Source: Nitrospinaceae bacterium
GTDB lineage: Bacteria > Nitrospinota > Nitrospinia > Nitrospinales > VA-1
Assembly: GCA_021604505.1 (NCBI GenBank)
Contig: BQJC01000002.1
Location: 496,001 to 560,000, forward strand
DNA length: 64,000 nt
Direction: 5' to 3'
Below, in pieces: positions 1 through 9,294 of this stretch (positions are counted from its first letter, which is position 1; each line of letters begins with the position of its first letter). The position numbers and the translations under genes are program-made. The notes below the pieces were generated by a model, which made no database searches, was not told the DNA's origin, and saw only the letters and a program-made list of their open reading frames with translations.

Positions 1-2
1 AA

Positions 3-785
3 TCATCTCAAATGAGAAAAGCAAAGCCGGCAGACTTTTCACCGTTGCCAAGACCGGTGGAAAACAATCGTTTTTTCCCCAGAATTGCCGGGAAAGAGGC
101 GGGTTTTCGTAAAAGCCCTGCCGGTTTTGCTCCCTCACTGCCAAAACCCAAATCGGTTTCGCCATCCACGCTTTTACCTAATGAAGGTAAAGCCACAGCA
201 CGGGTTCACAATGATCGGAAAATTATTCCTGCTAATTTACCCAGTCCTGGAAGGGTTGCAGTGACCCACCCGCAGGATGCAGATCTAACAAGGACGGTAG
301 AGTTGAAAAGGGGAGTGCCGTCTCGTGCCCTGTTTTCTACCCCGGCACAAATACGTTCCGTATCGGCAAAAACAATCACTGGAGGAAACCCAAGGGCGGG
401 AATCGTCCAAAAAGGAGAGCGAATGGCAATGGCCGCATTTCCCGCACCTCGCCCTGTGCCGGACATTGTCGACCCAAAGGTATTGCAAGGTTATCTTTCA
501 ACATTGCAGAGGCTGATCGCGTCCGCCAAAAAATATCCAGAATCCGCACGTCAATCCGGGCAGGAGGGCAAAGTGACCGTTCAGTTTACGGTTATGAAAA
601 ATGGAAATGTGAAAAATATCAAATTGCTGTCAAAAACCAATTACCCCGACCTGGATGACGAAGCCATCAAAGCGGTGAAACGGGCGGCTCCGTTTTCGAA
701 TTTGCCTCGGGAAATTGACAAGCCTTTTTTAAAAATCGTTTTGCCGTTCAAGTTCCAGTTGAATGATAAACCAATAGTACGGTGA
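3..785 (+). CDS. TonB-family protein, C-terminal part (5' end outside window)
   Basis: The last ~90 residues form a TonB C-terminal domain: a YPESAR motif, a GKVTVQFTV strand, an LDDEAIKAVKRAAPF helix and a final strand. This fold passes proton-motive energy from the inner membrane to outer-membrane receptors. The upstream ~160 residues are rich in Pro, Lys and Arg, as expected of a periplasm-spanning linker. The first in-frame ATG is at 12, but no stop precedes it and no N-terminal membrane anchor is visible, so the gene almost certainly begins before the window. The next gene starts 11 bases downstream and may be co-transcribed. The TonB_C assignment is strong. Which receptor or system it serves cannot be told. 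Confidence 0.8.
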   Translation, partial: SSQMRKAKPADFSPLPRPVENNRFFPRIAGKEAGFRKSPAGFAPSLPKPKSVSPSTLLPNEGKATARVHNDRKIIPANLPSPGRVAVTHPQDADLTRTVELKRGVPSRALFSTPAQIRSVSAKTITGGNPRAGIVQKGERMAMAAFPAPRPVPDIVDPKVLQGYLSTLQRLIASAKKYPESARQSGQEGKVTVQFTVMKNGNVKNIKLLSKTNYPDLDDEAIKAVKRAAPFSNLPREIDKPFLKIVLPFKFQLNDKPIVR

Positions 786-796
786 GATAAAAAACA

Positions 797-1576
797 ATGA
801 CTAAACTGCGGAATTTAAAAATGACGATGGAAAAAAAAGCACACTTGAAAACCAATAAACTCATAGCCGGCCTGTTGGCTGTTTATTTACTATTTTCCGT
901 TGCACCGGGCTGGACCGAAGTCAACGAAATCGATTCTAATTTTGACGGAAAAATAGACCAGTGGCAGCATATCGCGGCCAATGGAGAAGTCGAAAAAATT
1001 GAACACGATTCCAACGCGGATGGGAAAGTGGATCAGGTGGATTATTACGGTAAAAATAAAAAAGTGATTCGGGTGGAGTTCGATAGGAACCACGATGGGA
1101 AAATGGATCATTTTCAGATTTACTCTGATGCAGGGAAGCTGGTCCGAGTGGAGAAGTCGAGCAAATTTAACGATTTGATCGATTGGAAGGAAGTTTATGG
1201 AGCCGATGAAAAACTGGTCAAGGTGGAAATCGATCAGGATCAGAATAAAAAGATGGATACCTGGCAGTTTTACGACGAACGGGAAAACTTAATCCGAGTG
1301 GAACGAGACACCGATGAAAACGGCAAGGTGGATCAGTGGAGCGTTTTTTCGTCCGGTGAAACCTTGGAGCATTCGGCGTTTGATACCTCAGGCGACGGAA
1401 AACCCGATCAGTGGCAATATTTCGATCCGTCCAAAAATCTGGTGAAAGTCGAGTACGACACCAACAAGGATGGCAAAGCCGACCGCTGGGAACATTTTGA
1501 CGGTTCCGGAAAACTGACGCGAGTGGAGCTCGATAGAAACTTCGACGGCAAAGTGGACATGACGCAAAAAAAATAA
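797..1576 (+). CDS. Secreted protein of tandem 25-residue Asp/Asn-rich calcium-loop repeats
   Basis: After an N-terminal hydrophobic signal segment ending near APGWTEV, the whole mature protein consists of eight full repeats and a partial ninth, each exactly 25 residues. Each begins with a loop of the form D-x-N-x-D-G-K-x-D-x-W, resembling an EF-hand or dockerin calcium loop, and ends with a strand such as KLVRVEF. The fourth copy (SSKFNDLID) has lost most of the acidic ligands. Three starts are possible: ATG 797, 821 or 827. The last gives the most compact signal peptide, but none has a strong ribosome site. It lies 11 bases after the TonB-family gene. Calcium binding and a cell-surface or periplasmic location are inferred. 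I do not recognise a named family. Confidence 0.75.
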   Translation: MTKLRNLKMTMEKKAHLKTNKLIAGLLAVYLLFSVAPGWTEVNEIDSNFDGKIDQWQHIAANGEVEKIEHDSNADGKVDQVDYYGKNKKVIRVEFDRNHDGKMDHFQIYSDAGKLVRVEKSSKFNDLIDWKEVYGADEKLVKVEIDQDQNKKMDTWQFYDERENLIRVERDTDENGKVDQWSVFSSGETLEHSAFDTSGDGKPDQWQYFDPSKNLVKVEYDTNKDGKADRWEHFDGSGKLTRVELDRNFDGKVDMTQKK

Positions 1577-1656
1577 GTTTCGTTATTTTAAAACGCCAGG
1601 CGCCATTAAAACTGCCAATGATGGGTGTCGTATAACCTGCATATTTTTTGGAACAA

Positions 1657-2889
1657 ATGAAGAAAATCAAATCCTTCCTGCTGTTGATCCTGATAACTCT
1701 AGCGCCTTCTTTTACCGCCGCACAAGAAAAAATTCCTGAGTCCATTCTTCTGCATGCCGCCCGTGTTTTTGATGGCGACAAATTCAGAACCCATACTTCC
1801 GTTTTGGTGATCGATGGGAAAATTGCAAAAATTGAAAACCGCAAATCGCTTGAGCCTCAAAACGCGAAGATCATCGATCTGGGCGATGCAACCTTATTGC
1901 CGGGGTTTATCGAACTGCACGCGCATCTCGCCTTTCAAAATATTCCCGCGGGCATTGTCCTGAGACATGGGATCACGACGATTCGGGATGTAGGGGGGGC
2001 TGTACACAAGCCCTACGGAGGCCAGGGGAGCTTGCGCGTGCTGACCTCCGGACCGATCATCACGGCGCCGAGCGGCTATCCCATCCCAAACCTGGGGTCG
2101 ACAAATATCGCGTTGCCTGTTTCCTCCGAAGAAGAAGCGCGGCAAGCGGTTCGAAACCTCATTAAAGGGGGAGCCGTCGTTATTAAAGTTGCCCTCGAGC
2201 CCGGCGGTGAAACGGGGGCGCCCTGGTCCAATTCGCATGGTCACGGTCATAATAATCATTCGAGTGAGAAGCATACGAATCACCACCACTCGTCTCCACA
2301 TAATAGTTTGCCCATGAAACCAGCATGGCCATTGTTGCCTGAAAATATTGTGAAAGCGATTGTGGATGAGGCACATAAAAATAACCGCAAGGTGACGGCG
2401 CACGTGGCCGAAAAAAGAGGCGTACAAATAGCGATCGATTCAGATGTTGACGAATGGGCTCACGTGCCCTGCGAAGTGATCCCGAAAGCGCTGTTAAAAA
2501 AAGCCGTGGCGCAGAAGGTAAAAATAGTCACAACATTCGATACCTTGTCAAAATGTTCGGGGGTGGCGGTTAACGCCGCCAGTTGGACATCGTTAGGCGG
2601 TGACTTTTTATATGGCGCTGAAATCGCTCATCCGGATATTCCCTGGGGAATTGATGCGCAGGAGCTTATCTACATGATGCAAATGGCGGGAATGGAATGG
2701 GTTGATGTTTTCCGTGCGGCGACGTCACATGCAGGCCGGCATCTCAATTGGCCGTTGTTGGGTACCCTGCAACCCGGTGCACCCGCTGATATGATTGCTG
2801 TCAAAGGCGATCCCGCACATAATTTAAAAATTCTCGAATACCCCGACCTGGTTATCTCAGGTGGAAAAATTGTAGTGAATCAATTTTGA
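1657..2889 (+). CDS. Exported amidohydrolase-superfamily metal-dependent hydrolase
   Basis: A 410-residue protein with a signal peptide (MKKIKSFLLLILITLAPSFTAAQ) followed by an amidohydrolase domain of the imidazolonepropionase-like type. Visible are an N-terminal beta-sandwich segment, the metal-binding HAH (H88, H90), a probable carboxylated Lys (K178), further His ligands (H249, H269) and the C-terminal strands around GTLQPGAPADMIAVKGDP. Residues 194-215 are an unusual His-rich insertion (about ten His), probably a metal-binding loop. Where relatives carry a Gly-Thr-Asp with the last metal-ligand Asp, this protein reads YGAE (E322). I place the start at ATG 1657, behind GGAA, rather than at in-frame TTG 1648. 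The substrate is unknown; peptidase-like or cyclic-amide hydrolysis are both possible for this family. Confidence 0.8.
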   Translation: MKKIKSFLLLILITLAPSFTAAQEKIPESILLHAARVFDGDKFRTHTSVLVIDGKIAKIENRKSLEPQNAKIIDLGDATLLPGFIELHAHLAFQNIPAGIVLRHGITTIRDVGGAVHKPYGGQGSLRVLTSGPIITAPSGYPIPNLGSTNIALPVSSEEEARQAVRNLIKGGAVVIKVALEPGGETGAPWSNSHGHGHNNHSSEKHTNHHHSSPHNSLPMKPAWPLLPENIVKAIVDEAHKNNRKVTAHVAEKRGVQIAIDSDVDEWAHVPCEVIPKALLKKAVAQKVKIVTTFDTLSKCSGVAVNAASWTSLGGDFLYGAEIAHPDIPWGIDAQELIYMMQMAGMEWVDVFRAATSHAGRHLNWPLLGTLQPGAPADMIAVKGDPAHNLKILEYPDLVISGGKIVVNQF

Positions 2890-2948
2890 AACCAGCGGCG
2901 GCTTATGCCTGCTTCCCTTTCTTTAAAAAAAACTGTTTAAAAACCCCT

Positions 2949-3953
2949 TTAAACTTTCAAAACCACCCGGTAACGCACCTGGTTGTCCCGCATTCGCTCG
3001 ATTCCCTTATTCACTTCTGCCAGTGGCAGGGTTTCCGTACAGGCTTTAATGTCGTTCCGGGCGGCAAAGTCCAGCATTTCCAGGATATCCGTTCGACTGC
3101 CGATCGGGTTTCCACAAATTGAGTTTTGACCGACGATGAGGCTGAAGGCAGAAACCTTAATCGGTTGCTCAGGCACGCCGACAAAGCAAAGTTTGCCGCC
3201 AGGGCGAAGGGCGTCGACATAACTTTCCCAATCCAGATCGGCAGACACCGTGGAAAGAATAAAGTCCTGAGTGCATGCGACCTTTTCCAGAGTTTGGGAG
3301 TCGTTGTCTAAAACGAAGTGGTGGGCTCCCAATCCCCTGGCTTCCGCTTCCTTTCCAGGAGTGGAGGAAAAGGCCGTCACTTCACAGCCCATCGCATAGG
3401 CGAATTGCAGAGCAAGATGACCCAGTCCGCCGACTCCAATAACGCCCACCTTCATTGACGGCCGCACCCCGTAATGCATCAAGGAGGAATAGACGGTCAC
3501 CCCACCGCACAACAGCGGGGCGGCGGTTTCAGAATCCAGTTCTTCGGGAATGGGAAACGCGAACCTTCCGTCTATGTGAATGGATTCGGCAAACCCGCCG
3601 TGATTTCCCACGCAGGTATCCTTAATTTGAGGACAAAGATTTTCAAATCCGCGCATGCAGTATTCGCATTGCAGGCAGGCCGACCGCTGCCAGCCGATTC
3701 CCACTCGTTGACCCTGGCTCAAGCCCCGCACATCAGATCCTACCGTTTTGATGGTGCCAACGATTTCATGTCCCGGCACCAATGGATAGTCGGTGATGCC
3801 CCAATCGTCGTCGATGAGGTGGATGTCGCTGTGGCAGATTCCACAATGGGAAATCCTCACCTCGACTTCATGGCGCTCAAGGGGTTTCGGGTCGTATTGA
3901 AAGGGTTCCAAGAGTTCTCTGGGACTTTTTGCAGCGTAACAGCGAATTGTCAT
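2949..3953 (-). CDS. Zinc-dependent NAD(P)H alcohol dehydrogenase (MDR superfamily, YahK/CAD-like)
   Basis: A 334-residue medium-chain dehydrogenase/reductase. The catalytic zinc site is visible as CGICHSDIH, then GHE, and the structural zinc site as four cysteines in CLQCEYCMRGFENLC. The Rossmann fold carries GVGGLGHLA. It should oxidise primary alcohols or reduce aldehydes with NADP(H), as YahK and cinnamyl-alcohol-type enzymes do. It converges on the amidohydrolase gene with a 59-base gap and diverges from the GT-C gene at 4234. The start is the ATG at 3953. The exact substrate cannot be read from sequence. Confidence 0.9.
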   Translation of the reverse strand: MTIRCYAAKSPRELLEPFQYDPKPLERHEVEVRISHCGICHSDIHLIDDDWGITDYPLVPGHEIVGTIKTVGSDVRGLSQGQRVGIGWQRSACLQCEYCMRGFENLCPQIKDTCVGNHGGFAESIHIDGRFAFPIPEELDSETAAPLLCGGVTVYSSLMHYGVRPSMKVGVIGVGGLGHLALQFAYAMGCEVTAFSSTPGKEAEARGLGAHHFVLDNDSQTLEKVACTQDFILSTVSADLDWESYVDALRPGGKLCFVGVPEQPIKVSAFSLIVGQNSICGNPIGSRTDILEMLDFAARNDIKACTETLPLAEVNKGIERMRDNQVRYRVVLKV

Positions 3954-4233
3954 TTGAAAGGTTCCTGGTTAGATTTTAGTTAACGTATCACATTCCTGGG
4001 ATGGATAGGCATAAGTTCGGAATATCACAAGAGATTTAAATTTTATGAAACCAAAATATTTATTGCTGACAATGGATTTCTGATTTTTAGAAATTCATTT
4101 CAAAAAAACGATTTAGACGGGTATCATGCATCGAAAAAATTTGCTCCAGGATTGCAATTAAACACCGTTTGCAGTCGGCCCATTTTCATACGAATATGAT
4201 TTTACTTCGGATATCCCTGGAAAAACAAAGTAT

Positions 4234-6456
4234 ATGATTTCAAAAAAATCAATTTTTCTGGTGGCCTCCTGGCTGACCCTGATCACCTTTCTTTCCTATT
4301 TATATTCCTACCCATTGGATATTTTTAGCAGGGGTGCGTATCCGGAGGTCCCCGACCTCAACCTCGCTTTATGGATTTTCGACTGGCAATTGGAACATTT
4401 ATCTTCGGGCCATTTCGGCGATTTGTTTGCCGGAAACATGTTCTATCCTTTAGATAATTCGGTGGTGTTTTCGATAACCATGCTTTCGACCGTGATTCTC
4501 AACGTTCCTCTTTTTTGGGTCACGGGTGACGCCGAGTTTTCTTTCAATGCGTCCCTCTTTTTTTCCTACGTTCTATGTGCGTTGGGAATGTTTTTACTGG
4601 CCCGCCGTTTGCGGTTGGATGTTCCAAGTGCTGTTGCGGCTTCATTGATATTTTCTTTCAGCGAATTCAGACTTTTTCTTTCAGGCCATCTCAGCTTGAT
4701 GACCATGCAATGGATGCCCTTCACCCTTCTTTTCATTCACAAATATATCGAGGAAGTAAAGAAGGCAAGTCTTTATTGGGCGGCTCTTTTTTATGTGTTG
4801 CAGATCACGGCCAGCGCGCATTATGCAATTTTTTTCTCATTCATGGTATTGGCCTTTTCTGTAGTGTTATTTCTACAACAGCAAATCAGGGAGCCCCAGA
4901 AGATTTTTTATGATGCGTTGGGCCCAGGGGCTATGGCGCTTGTTCTTGGAGCGGCCTGCTATTTTCCTTACTTGAAAGTCACCCAGAATTTTGGGTTTTT
5001 CAGACCGTTCAGTGAACAGATCCGGTATGGAGCCAACCTCGAAACCTACCTTTCCGCCGCTCATTCTTATTTTTTAGCTCCTCTCACTGCGAGATTCGGG
5101 CATATCGAAGGCTATGCGTCTCCTCGATACACCGCGGTTTTTCTTACACTGGCCGCCATTGTCCTAGTCCGAGTTCCGGCAAAGCGTTTACCTTTTATTC
5201 GCAAGTTGGACATAGCTCTCATGATCACGGCTGTTTTTTCTTTTTTCCTCTGGAAGAATCATCCGACATGGATCCCTATCGTCGTTGAAAATTTTCCAGT
5301 CACAAGAGGCTGGGATTCACTGGTCTGGCAGTTGATCAATCTCACTCCCATTACATGGCTCATTATCATCCGGATTTGCCTGACGCGTGTTTTCCGGGGA
5401 CTTTTCAGGGGGATGGTTCAAAAGAAAACTTTTTTTCTCTATTTTTCCTTTTCCCTGCTGGCGGCTGTTATTTCGCTGGGCCCGGTGATCAAAATCAATC
5501 AGTTTGAATTGGCCTTGAACCCGGTCACGACTTTTTTGTTTTTTACATTTCCGGGGTTTGATTCCATCCGTGCGATTTCAAGGTTTTCCGGATTGGTTCC
5601 TTTGGGGTTGGCGATTACTTCCGGCATCGGGCTCATGTTGATTGGAAAAAAATTGAGAATCGCTTATTCCAAAAATATTTTCTATTTTTTTGTATTCGCG
5701 ATTCTTTTATTGGAAACATTTCCTTCCAAAGGAGCGAACAAGCCTTTTAGGGCAGATAAAAAGGCCCCATTAGAATATATTTGGCTAAAAAACCAGCCAG
5801 GGGCGAGACCCGTTTTGGAGTGGCCGGTTCATTACCCTTTTGATTTGGAAGCCCTTTATGTGGGGAATTCAATAATTCATAAAAAACCATTGGTCAATGG
5901 GTATGGCAGTTTTCAATGGCGCGGGCACAAAAAATTGAGCAAAATGAAAGATTTATTTCACAAGGAAACGCTGTTATCTCTATACGCTTTCGGGGTGCGC
6001 TATTTGTTGGTTCACAGAACCAACGGAGAATTTCCTTCCTTGGCGACGGAGACGATAGGACAATTTCAAATCTCCAAAAAGTTTGACGATACCCTCATTT
6101 ATGAAAACAAAAGTGCGCAAACACAATTCCTCCCAGACGACTTTTGGAAAAAATTTATTCTCTCCATCGAACCAAAACAGGCATCTCGCTGTCAATTAGT
6201 GCTTTCCTTTCAATCGCCCGAAACGTATTTTGTCAGTAAAAAAAGAAAAGCCTTAAAAATTCGCCTGGAAGTGGGCGACAACCAACGTATCGTCGATAAA
6301 GAGTTGACGCTATACCCCGATTTATGGCGGGACGGGGATAGATATAAGATCCAGTTGAGCGAAACATCCTGTCGACCCAGGCAGATCTTTTTTTTGATTG
6401 ACGGTGAAAAGATCAAGGCAACGTTGGCCGCAGACAGAGAGCACTTGCTCGGTTGA
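4234..6456 (+). CDS. Large GT-C-like polytopic membrane protein
   Basis: 740 residues with about a dozen hydrophobic helices over the first ~500 residues and a soluble C-terminal region of ~240 residues, the layout of GT-C lipid-linked-sugar glycosyltransferases and YfhO-like proteins. The first loop has acidic residues (EVPDLNLALWIFDWQLE) where GT-C enzymes keep catalytic acids. The C-terminal part contains HYPFDLEALYVGNS, a segment seen in YfhO-type proteins. The gene is followed 65 bases later by another GT-C gene on the same strand, so the two may form an operon acting on surface polysaccharide or lipid glycosylation. No substrate can be assigned. ATG 4234 has only a distant GGA as ribosome site. 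Confidence 0.7.
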   Translation: MISKKSIFLVASWLTLITFLSYLYSYPLDIFSRGAYPEVPDLNLALWIFDWQLEHLSSGHFGDLFAGNMFYPLDNSVVFSITMLSTVILNVPLFWVTGDAEFSFNASLFFSYVLCALGMFLLARRLRLDVPSAVAASLIFSFSEFRLFLSGHLSLMTMQWMPFTLLFIHKYIEEVKKASLYWAALFYVLQITASAHYAIFFSFMVLAFSVVLFLQQQIREPQKIFYDALGPGAMALVLGAACYFPYLKVTQNFGFFRPFSEQIRYGANLETYLSAAHSYFLAPLTARFGHIEGYASPRYTAVFLTLAAIVLVRVPAKRLPFIRKLDIALMITAVFSFFLWKNHPTWIPIVVENFPVTRGWDSLVWQLINLTPITWLIIIRICLTRVFRGLFRGMVQKKTFFLYFSFSLLAAVISLGPVIKINQFELALNPVTTFLFFTFPGFDSIRAISRFSGLVPLGLAITSGIGLMLIGKKLRIAYSKNIFYFFVFAILLLETFPSKGANKPFRADKKAPLEYIWLKNQPGARPVLEWPVHYPFDLEALYVGNSIIHKKPLVNGYGSFQWRGHKKLSKMKDLFHKETLLSLYAFGVRYLLVHRTNGEFPSLATETIGQFQISKKFDDTLIYENKSAQTQFLPDDFWKKFILSIEPKQASRCQLVLSFQSPETYFVSKKRKALKIRLEVGDNQRIVDKELTLYPDLWRDGDRYKIQLSETSCRPRQIFFLIDGEKIKATLAADREHLLG

Positions 6457-6521
6457 TTCAATCCATGCCCTTCAAGGGATTGCGATTTAGGAAAAATTTC
6501 TAACACGGCTAAAAAAGATAT

Positions 6522-8057
6522 ATGAGGCGAATGGATCGTTTGGTCATGCATAAGAATTTTCATCTTTGGATGCTTCTTCCCATTGTAATTTTGTCCGCTT
6601 TCCTCAACACCTACAATTTAGATTTCCCGGTATTTTTTCACGCCGATGAACCTAAGAAGATTCAATTCGTTTTGTCCGGACAGCAGGATTTCCGTCACCC
6701 TCTGTTGATGTTGCAGACCGCAAGGTTAATCAACGAAGTTGCGGGTCTCAAGGATCCCGACCGTCTCATCGTACTTTGCCGAATGATTTCGGCGTTGTTG
6801 GGAGTCTTGACCGTCATCCTGATTTTTTTTATTGCCCGGCGGGGCCTCGGAAAAAATTTTGCCTTACTCTCGGCATTGGGGCTTGCGGTTTCTCCCATAT
6901 TCGTCATTCACGCCCACTATTTTAAAGAAGATCTCATCTTTACGGCATTCACTTTTTTATCCCTTCTTTGTTTTCTTAAATTATTAGAAGATCGGACGGT
7001 CACGGCAAACCTGTTGTGGGGCCTTTCCACCGGGCTTGCGCTGTCTGCGCAATACAAGGGGATATTTTTGGTTTTACTTTATTTGGGGTTTTCAAGAATG
7101 CTTCCGGAAATACACCGGCGCTGGTTTTATCGTAATTATCGAAATGGTTTGGCGGTCATGGCCCTGGTGTTCCTATTGGTGAACTATCCGCTTTTTTTTA
7201 ATTTTGGAAATTTTTTCACCGGATTAGCAGAGGAAACCCGGCATGTGATCGGGGGCCATAAGTTGATCGTTTATCCTTTCCAGCATGGGTTTGGGTTTCA
7301 TCTTGTCAACAGCCTCATTCCGGGAATATCGCTTATCGTGACCTTTCTGGCTCTGGGGGGGCTGACAATCACGGCTCGAAGCTGGAAAAAGGCGGATGTG
7401 GCAGACAAACTCTTGTTTGTTTACACAGTGGTTTTCTACTTCGTTCACGAGATCAGCCCGATGAAAACCTTTCCCGATTACATGCGCTACATGATTCCTA
7501 TCGTGCCGGCGCTGATCTACTTTGCCTGCAAAGCCATTTCTCAAATCAGTCAATGGGGCCGGGATAAGTCTATAAAAGCCGTGGTCCGTATTTTTTCCTG
7601 GACCCTCACAGTGGCGGTGGTTTGTATTCCCCTGTACGATACCTGGCGTCTCGATTCAAATTTACTCGACGACACCCGGATCAAGGCGAAACAATGGATA
7701 GACGACACGCAAAGGAAGGCATGGGGGGAACGGTATACCCTGGGAGGAGAAGTGACAAAGGATCTTCTCACTCAGGTAGATATTTCCGAGGCCAAGAAAG
7801 CTGGAGTGTCCTATCTGATCGCGAGCAGTTTCAATTATGAGCGTTTTTTAATAGGTTCAAATTGGTCCGGGCAAAATCCAATGGTCTATGAAACCCAGAA
7901 AAAATATATGCAGTTGTTTTCTTATCCCTACGTCGAGATCAGCCCCCTGCACAAATCATTCGCTTTCTCAAATCCCGTGATCCGTATCATCGATATACGC
8001 GACGCTAAAAAATCGCGGAGTCTGGAACAAAATCCAGTCCGGTCGGCATTGGAGTGA
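6522..8057 (+). CDS. GT39/ArnT-like glycosyltransferase (GT-C fold)
   Basis: 511 residues with many transmembrane helices and the hallmark acidic pair in the first periplasmic loop (FHADEPKK), typical of the PMT/ArnT family that moves sugars from polyprenyl-phosphate donors to lipid or protein acceptors. A second loop contains HAHYFKEDLIFT, again family-like. The C-terminal ~130 residues form a soluble domain. It follows the 740-residue GT-C gene by 65 bases on the same strand. In-frame ATGs at 6522, 6531 and 6546 are all possible starts. A GAGG lies only three bases before 6531, so the start is uncertain. Acceptor and donor are unknown. Confidence 0.75.
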   Translation: MRRMDRLVMHKNFHLWMLLPIVILSAFLNTYNLDFPVFFHADEPKKIQFVLSGQQDFRHPLLMLQTARLINEVAGLKDPDRLIVLCRMISALLGVLTVILIFFIARRGLGKNFALLSALGLAVSPIFVIHAHYFKEDLIFTAFTFLSLLCFLKLLEDRTVTANLLWGLSTGLALSAQYKGIFLVLLYLGFSRMLPEIHRRWFYRNYRNGLAVMALVFLLVNYPLFFNFGNFFTGLAEETRHVIGGHKLIVYPFQHGFGFHLVNSLIPGISLIVTFLALGGLTITARSWKKADVADKLLFVYTVVFYFVHEISPMKTFPDYMRYMIPIVPALIYFACKAISQISQWGRDKSIKAVVRIFSWTLTVAVVCIPLYDTWRLDSNLLDDTRIKAKQWIDDTQRKAWGERYTLGGEVTKDLLTQVDISEAKKAGVSYLIASSFNYERFLIGSNWSGQNPMVYETQKKYMQLFSYPYVEISPLHKSFAFSNPVIRIIDIRDAKKSRSLEQNPVRSALE

Positions 8058-8114
8058 GAACGGGAACAGGGAGGCGGGTTGCTTGTTTTTAACCATTCAC
8101 AATGATTGCGGAAA

Positions 8115-8849
8115 CTATTCAAACGGAGGCTGAGTTTTTCGACTCATGTCCTGATCCGTTAAATTCATCCGCCCTCTGATGAAGGGCAGTTTCCGGTCTG
8201 CAATGGCAATCGCCTGTTTGTCATTCGTTTCCTCACCCAGCTTGCGTGAAATTTCGATTTCCTCAATGGCCTTTTCCCAGTCCTTCATGCGTTCATAGAC
8301 ACTGGCCAGGTTCAGATGCGCCTGCATGTGATCGGGATTGATTGCGATCACCCGGCGGTAATGCTCTGCGGACTCGGGAAGTTTTTGGATGTACCAGTAT
8401 TCCAGGGCGATTTTGAACAGAAGCTCCGGGTCGTCCGGGTGCGATTTGGCAACCTTTTGATATTCCAAAATGGCGAGGTCGTTGCGGTTTGATTTGGAGT
8501 GAACCGAGCCCAATCCCAACCGCGCTCCTTTGTGAGAAGGTTCTAATTCCAGGGATTTATTATAAGCCTGAATGGCTTCGGGTCTTTGGTCCCACTCCTC
8601 ATAAACCAGTCCTTTACGGTAATGAGCGGCAACCCATTGGGGGTCGATTTCTAAGGCCCGGTCCAAAAGTTCGACCGCTTCCTGAAAGGCTCCGATCTCC
8701 TGTTTTTTAACGGCGTTTTCCATCAAGGCTCGCGGATCGGAAGAATCTTTGGAAACCGTTGAGGGGTCCGAGGGCCCATCTTCTCCGCACCCGGTGAGGA
8801 CCAGCAAAAGGCCGCAAATGATGAACAGGAATTTTGAACCTTTTAACAC
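8115..8849 (-). CDS. TPR-repeat lipoprotein
   Basis: The N-terminus is a lipoprotein signal (FLFIICGLLLVLTGC) with an LTGC lipobox, so the mature protein starts at Cys and is membrane-anchored. Residues ~45-200 are four to five TPR units (AVELLDRALEIDPQ, AIQAYNKSLELEPS, SAEHYRRVIAINPD), a scaffold for protein-protein contact. I choose GTG 8849 because GAGG lies six bases upstream; an in-frame TTG at 8861 has no such site. The gene converges on the GT-C gene (57-base gap). About 200 bases upstream lies a promoter-like element overlapping a copy of the element in front of the divergent tetR gene. The partner is unknown. Confidence 0.8.
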   Translation of the reverse strand: MLKGSKFLFIICGLLLVLTGCGEDGPSDPSTVSKDSSDPRALMENAVKKQEIGAFQEAVELLDRALEIDPQWVAAHYRKGLVYEEWDQRPEAIQAYNKSLELEPSHKGARLGLGSVHSKSNRNDLAILEYQKVAKSHPDDPELLFKIALEYWYIQKLPESAEHYRRVIAINPDHMQAHLNLASVYERMKDWEKAIEEIEISRKLGEETNDKQAIAIADRKLPFIRGRMNLTDQDMSRKTQPPFE

Positions 8850-9056
8850 TCTTGGCCTCAAGTTTAGACGAAACGATAAGACTATAGCGAGACCGGTAGG
8901 AATTCAAATCAAAAACTGATTTTATGAAAGGGCCGTTCTTCCCAAATGAGAAGCGCAAACCTCTATCACATTCCACTTTTTCCTAGTTTGATGAATGAGA
9001 TTTATCGAATCGTAAGTCCGATTCTGATAGATTCAATTTTCGTACCTCAGATAAAT

Positions 9057-9084
9057 TTTATACAAACTGGTTGGTGTAAAATAA
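9057..9084 (-). promoter_or_regulatory. Candidate TetR operator overlapping a leftward promoter
   Basis: Read on the minus strand this element has a weak -35 (TTATTT), a 16-base spacer containing ACCAACCAG, and a -10 (TATAAA). It aligns over its length with the element in front of tetR (9220-9247). It would drive transcription toward the TPR lipoprotein gene, leaving a leader of about 200 bases. Confidence 0.45.
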
Positions 9085-9215
9085 ATTAAGCGACCCTTCC
9101 TATTTCTTCTGTCAGTATAAAAAATTTCTCCATTAAAACTTATTTAAACCAACTTATTCAAAAAAAATGGTTTATTTCTATCAAAAACAAAAAGATTTTG
9201 TCGTGGTTCTGAGTT

Positions 9216-9247
9216 CTGGTTGATTTAAACCAACCAGTCTGTATATT
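9216..9247 (+). promoter_or_regulatory. tetR promoter with overlapping operator
   Basis: A -35 TTGATT (9220-9225) and a -10 TATATT (9242-9247) are separated by 16 bases. The spacer holds AAACCAACCAGTCTG, and CTGGTTG (9216-9222) is an inverted copy of CAACCAG (9231-9237), a dyad of the size TetR dimers bind. A partial copy (TTTAAACCAAC) lies near 9144-9154. Placement across the core promoter suggests autorepression. Confidence 0.5.
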
Positions 9248-9294
9248 GAGCGGGACATCAAATATTGATTCTGGTTAATTAAGAAAAGGTTCGT

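Noticed and set aside
8707-8976. Minus-strand frame overlapping the TPR lipoprotein start
   Set aside because: It has the composition of an out-of-frame shadow of the lipoprotein gene.
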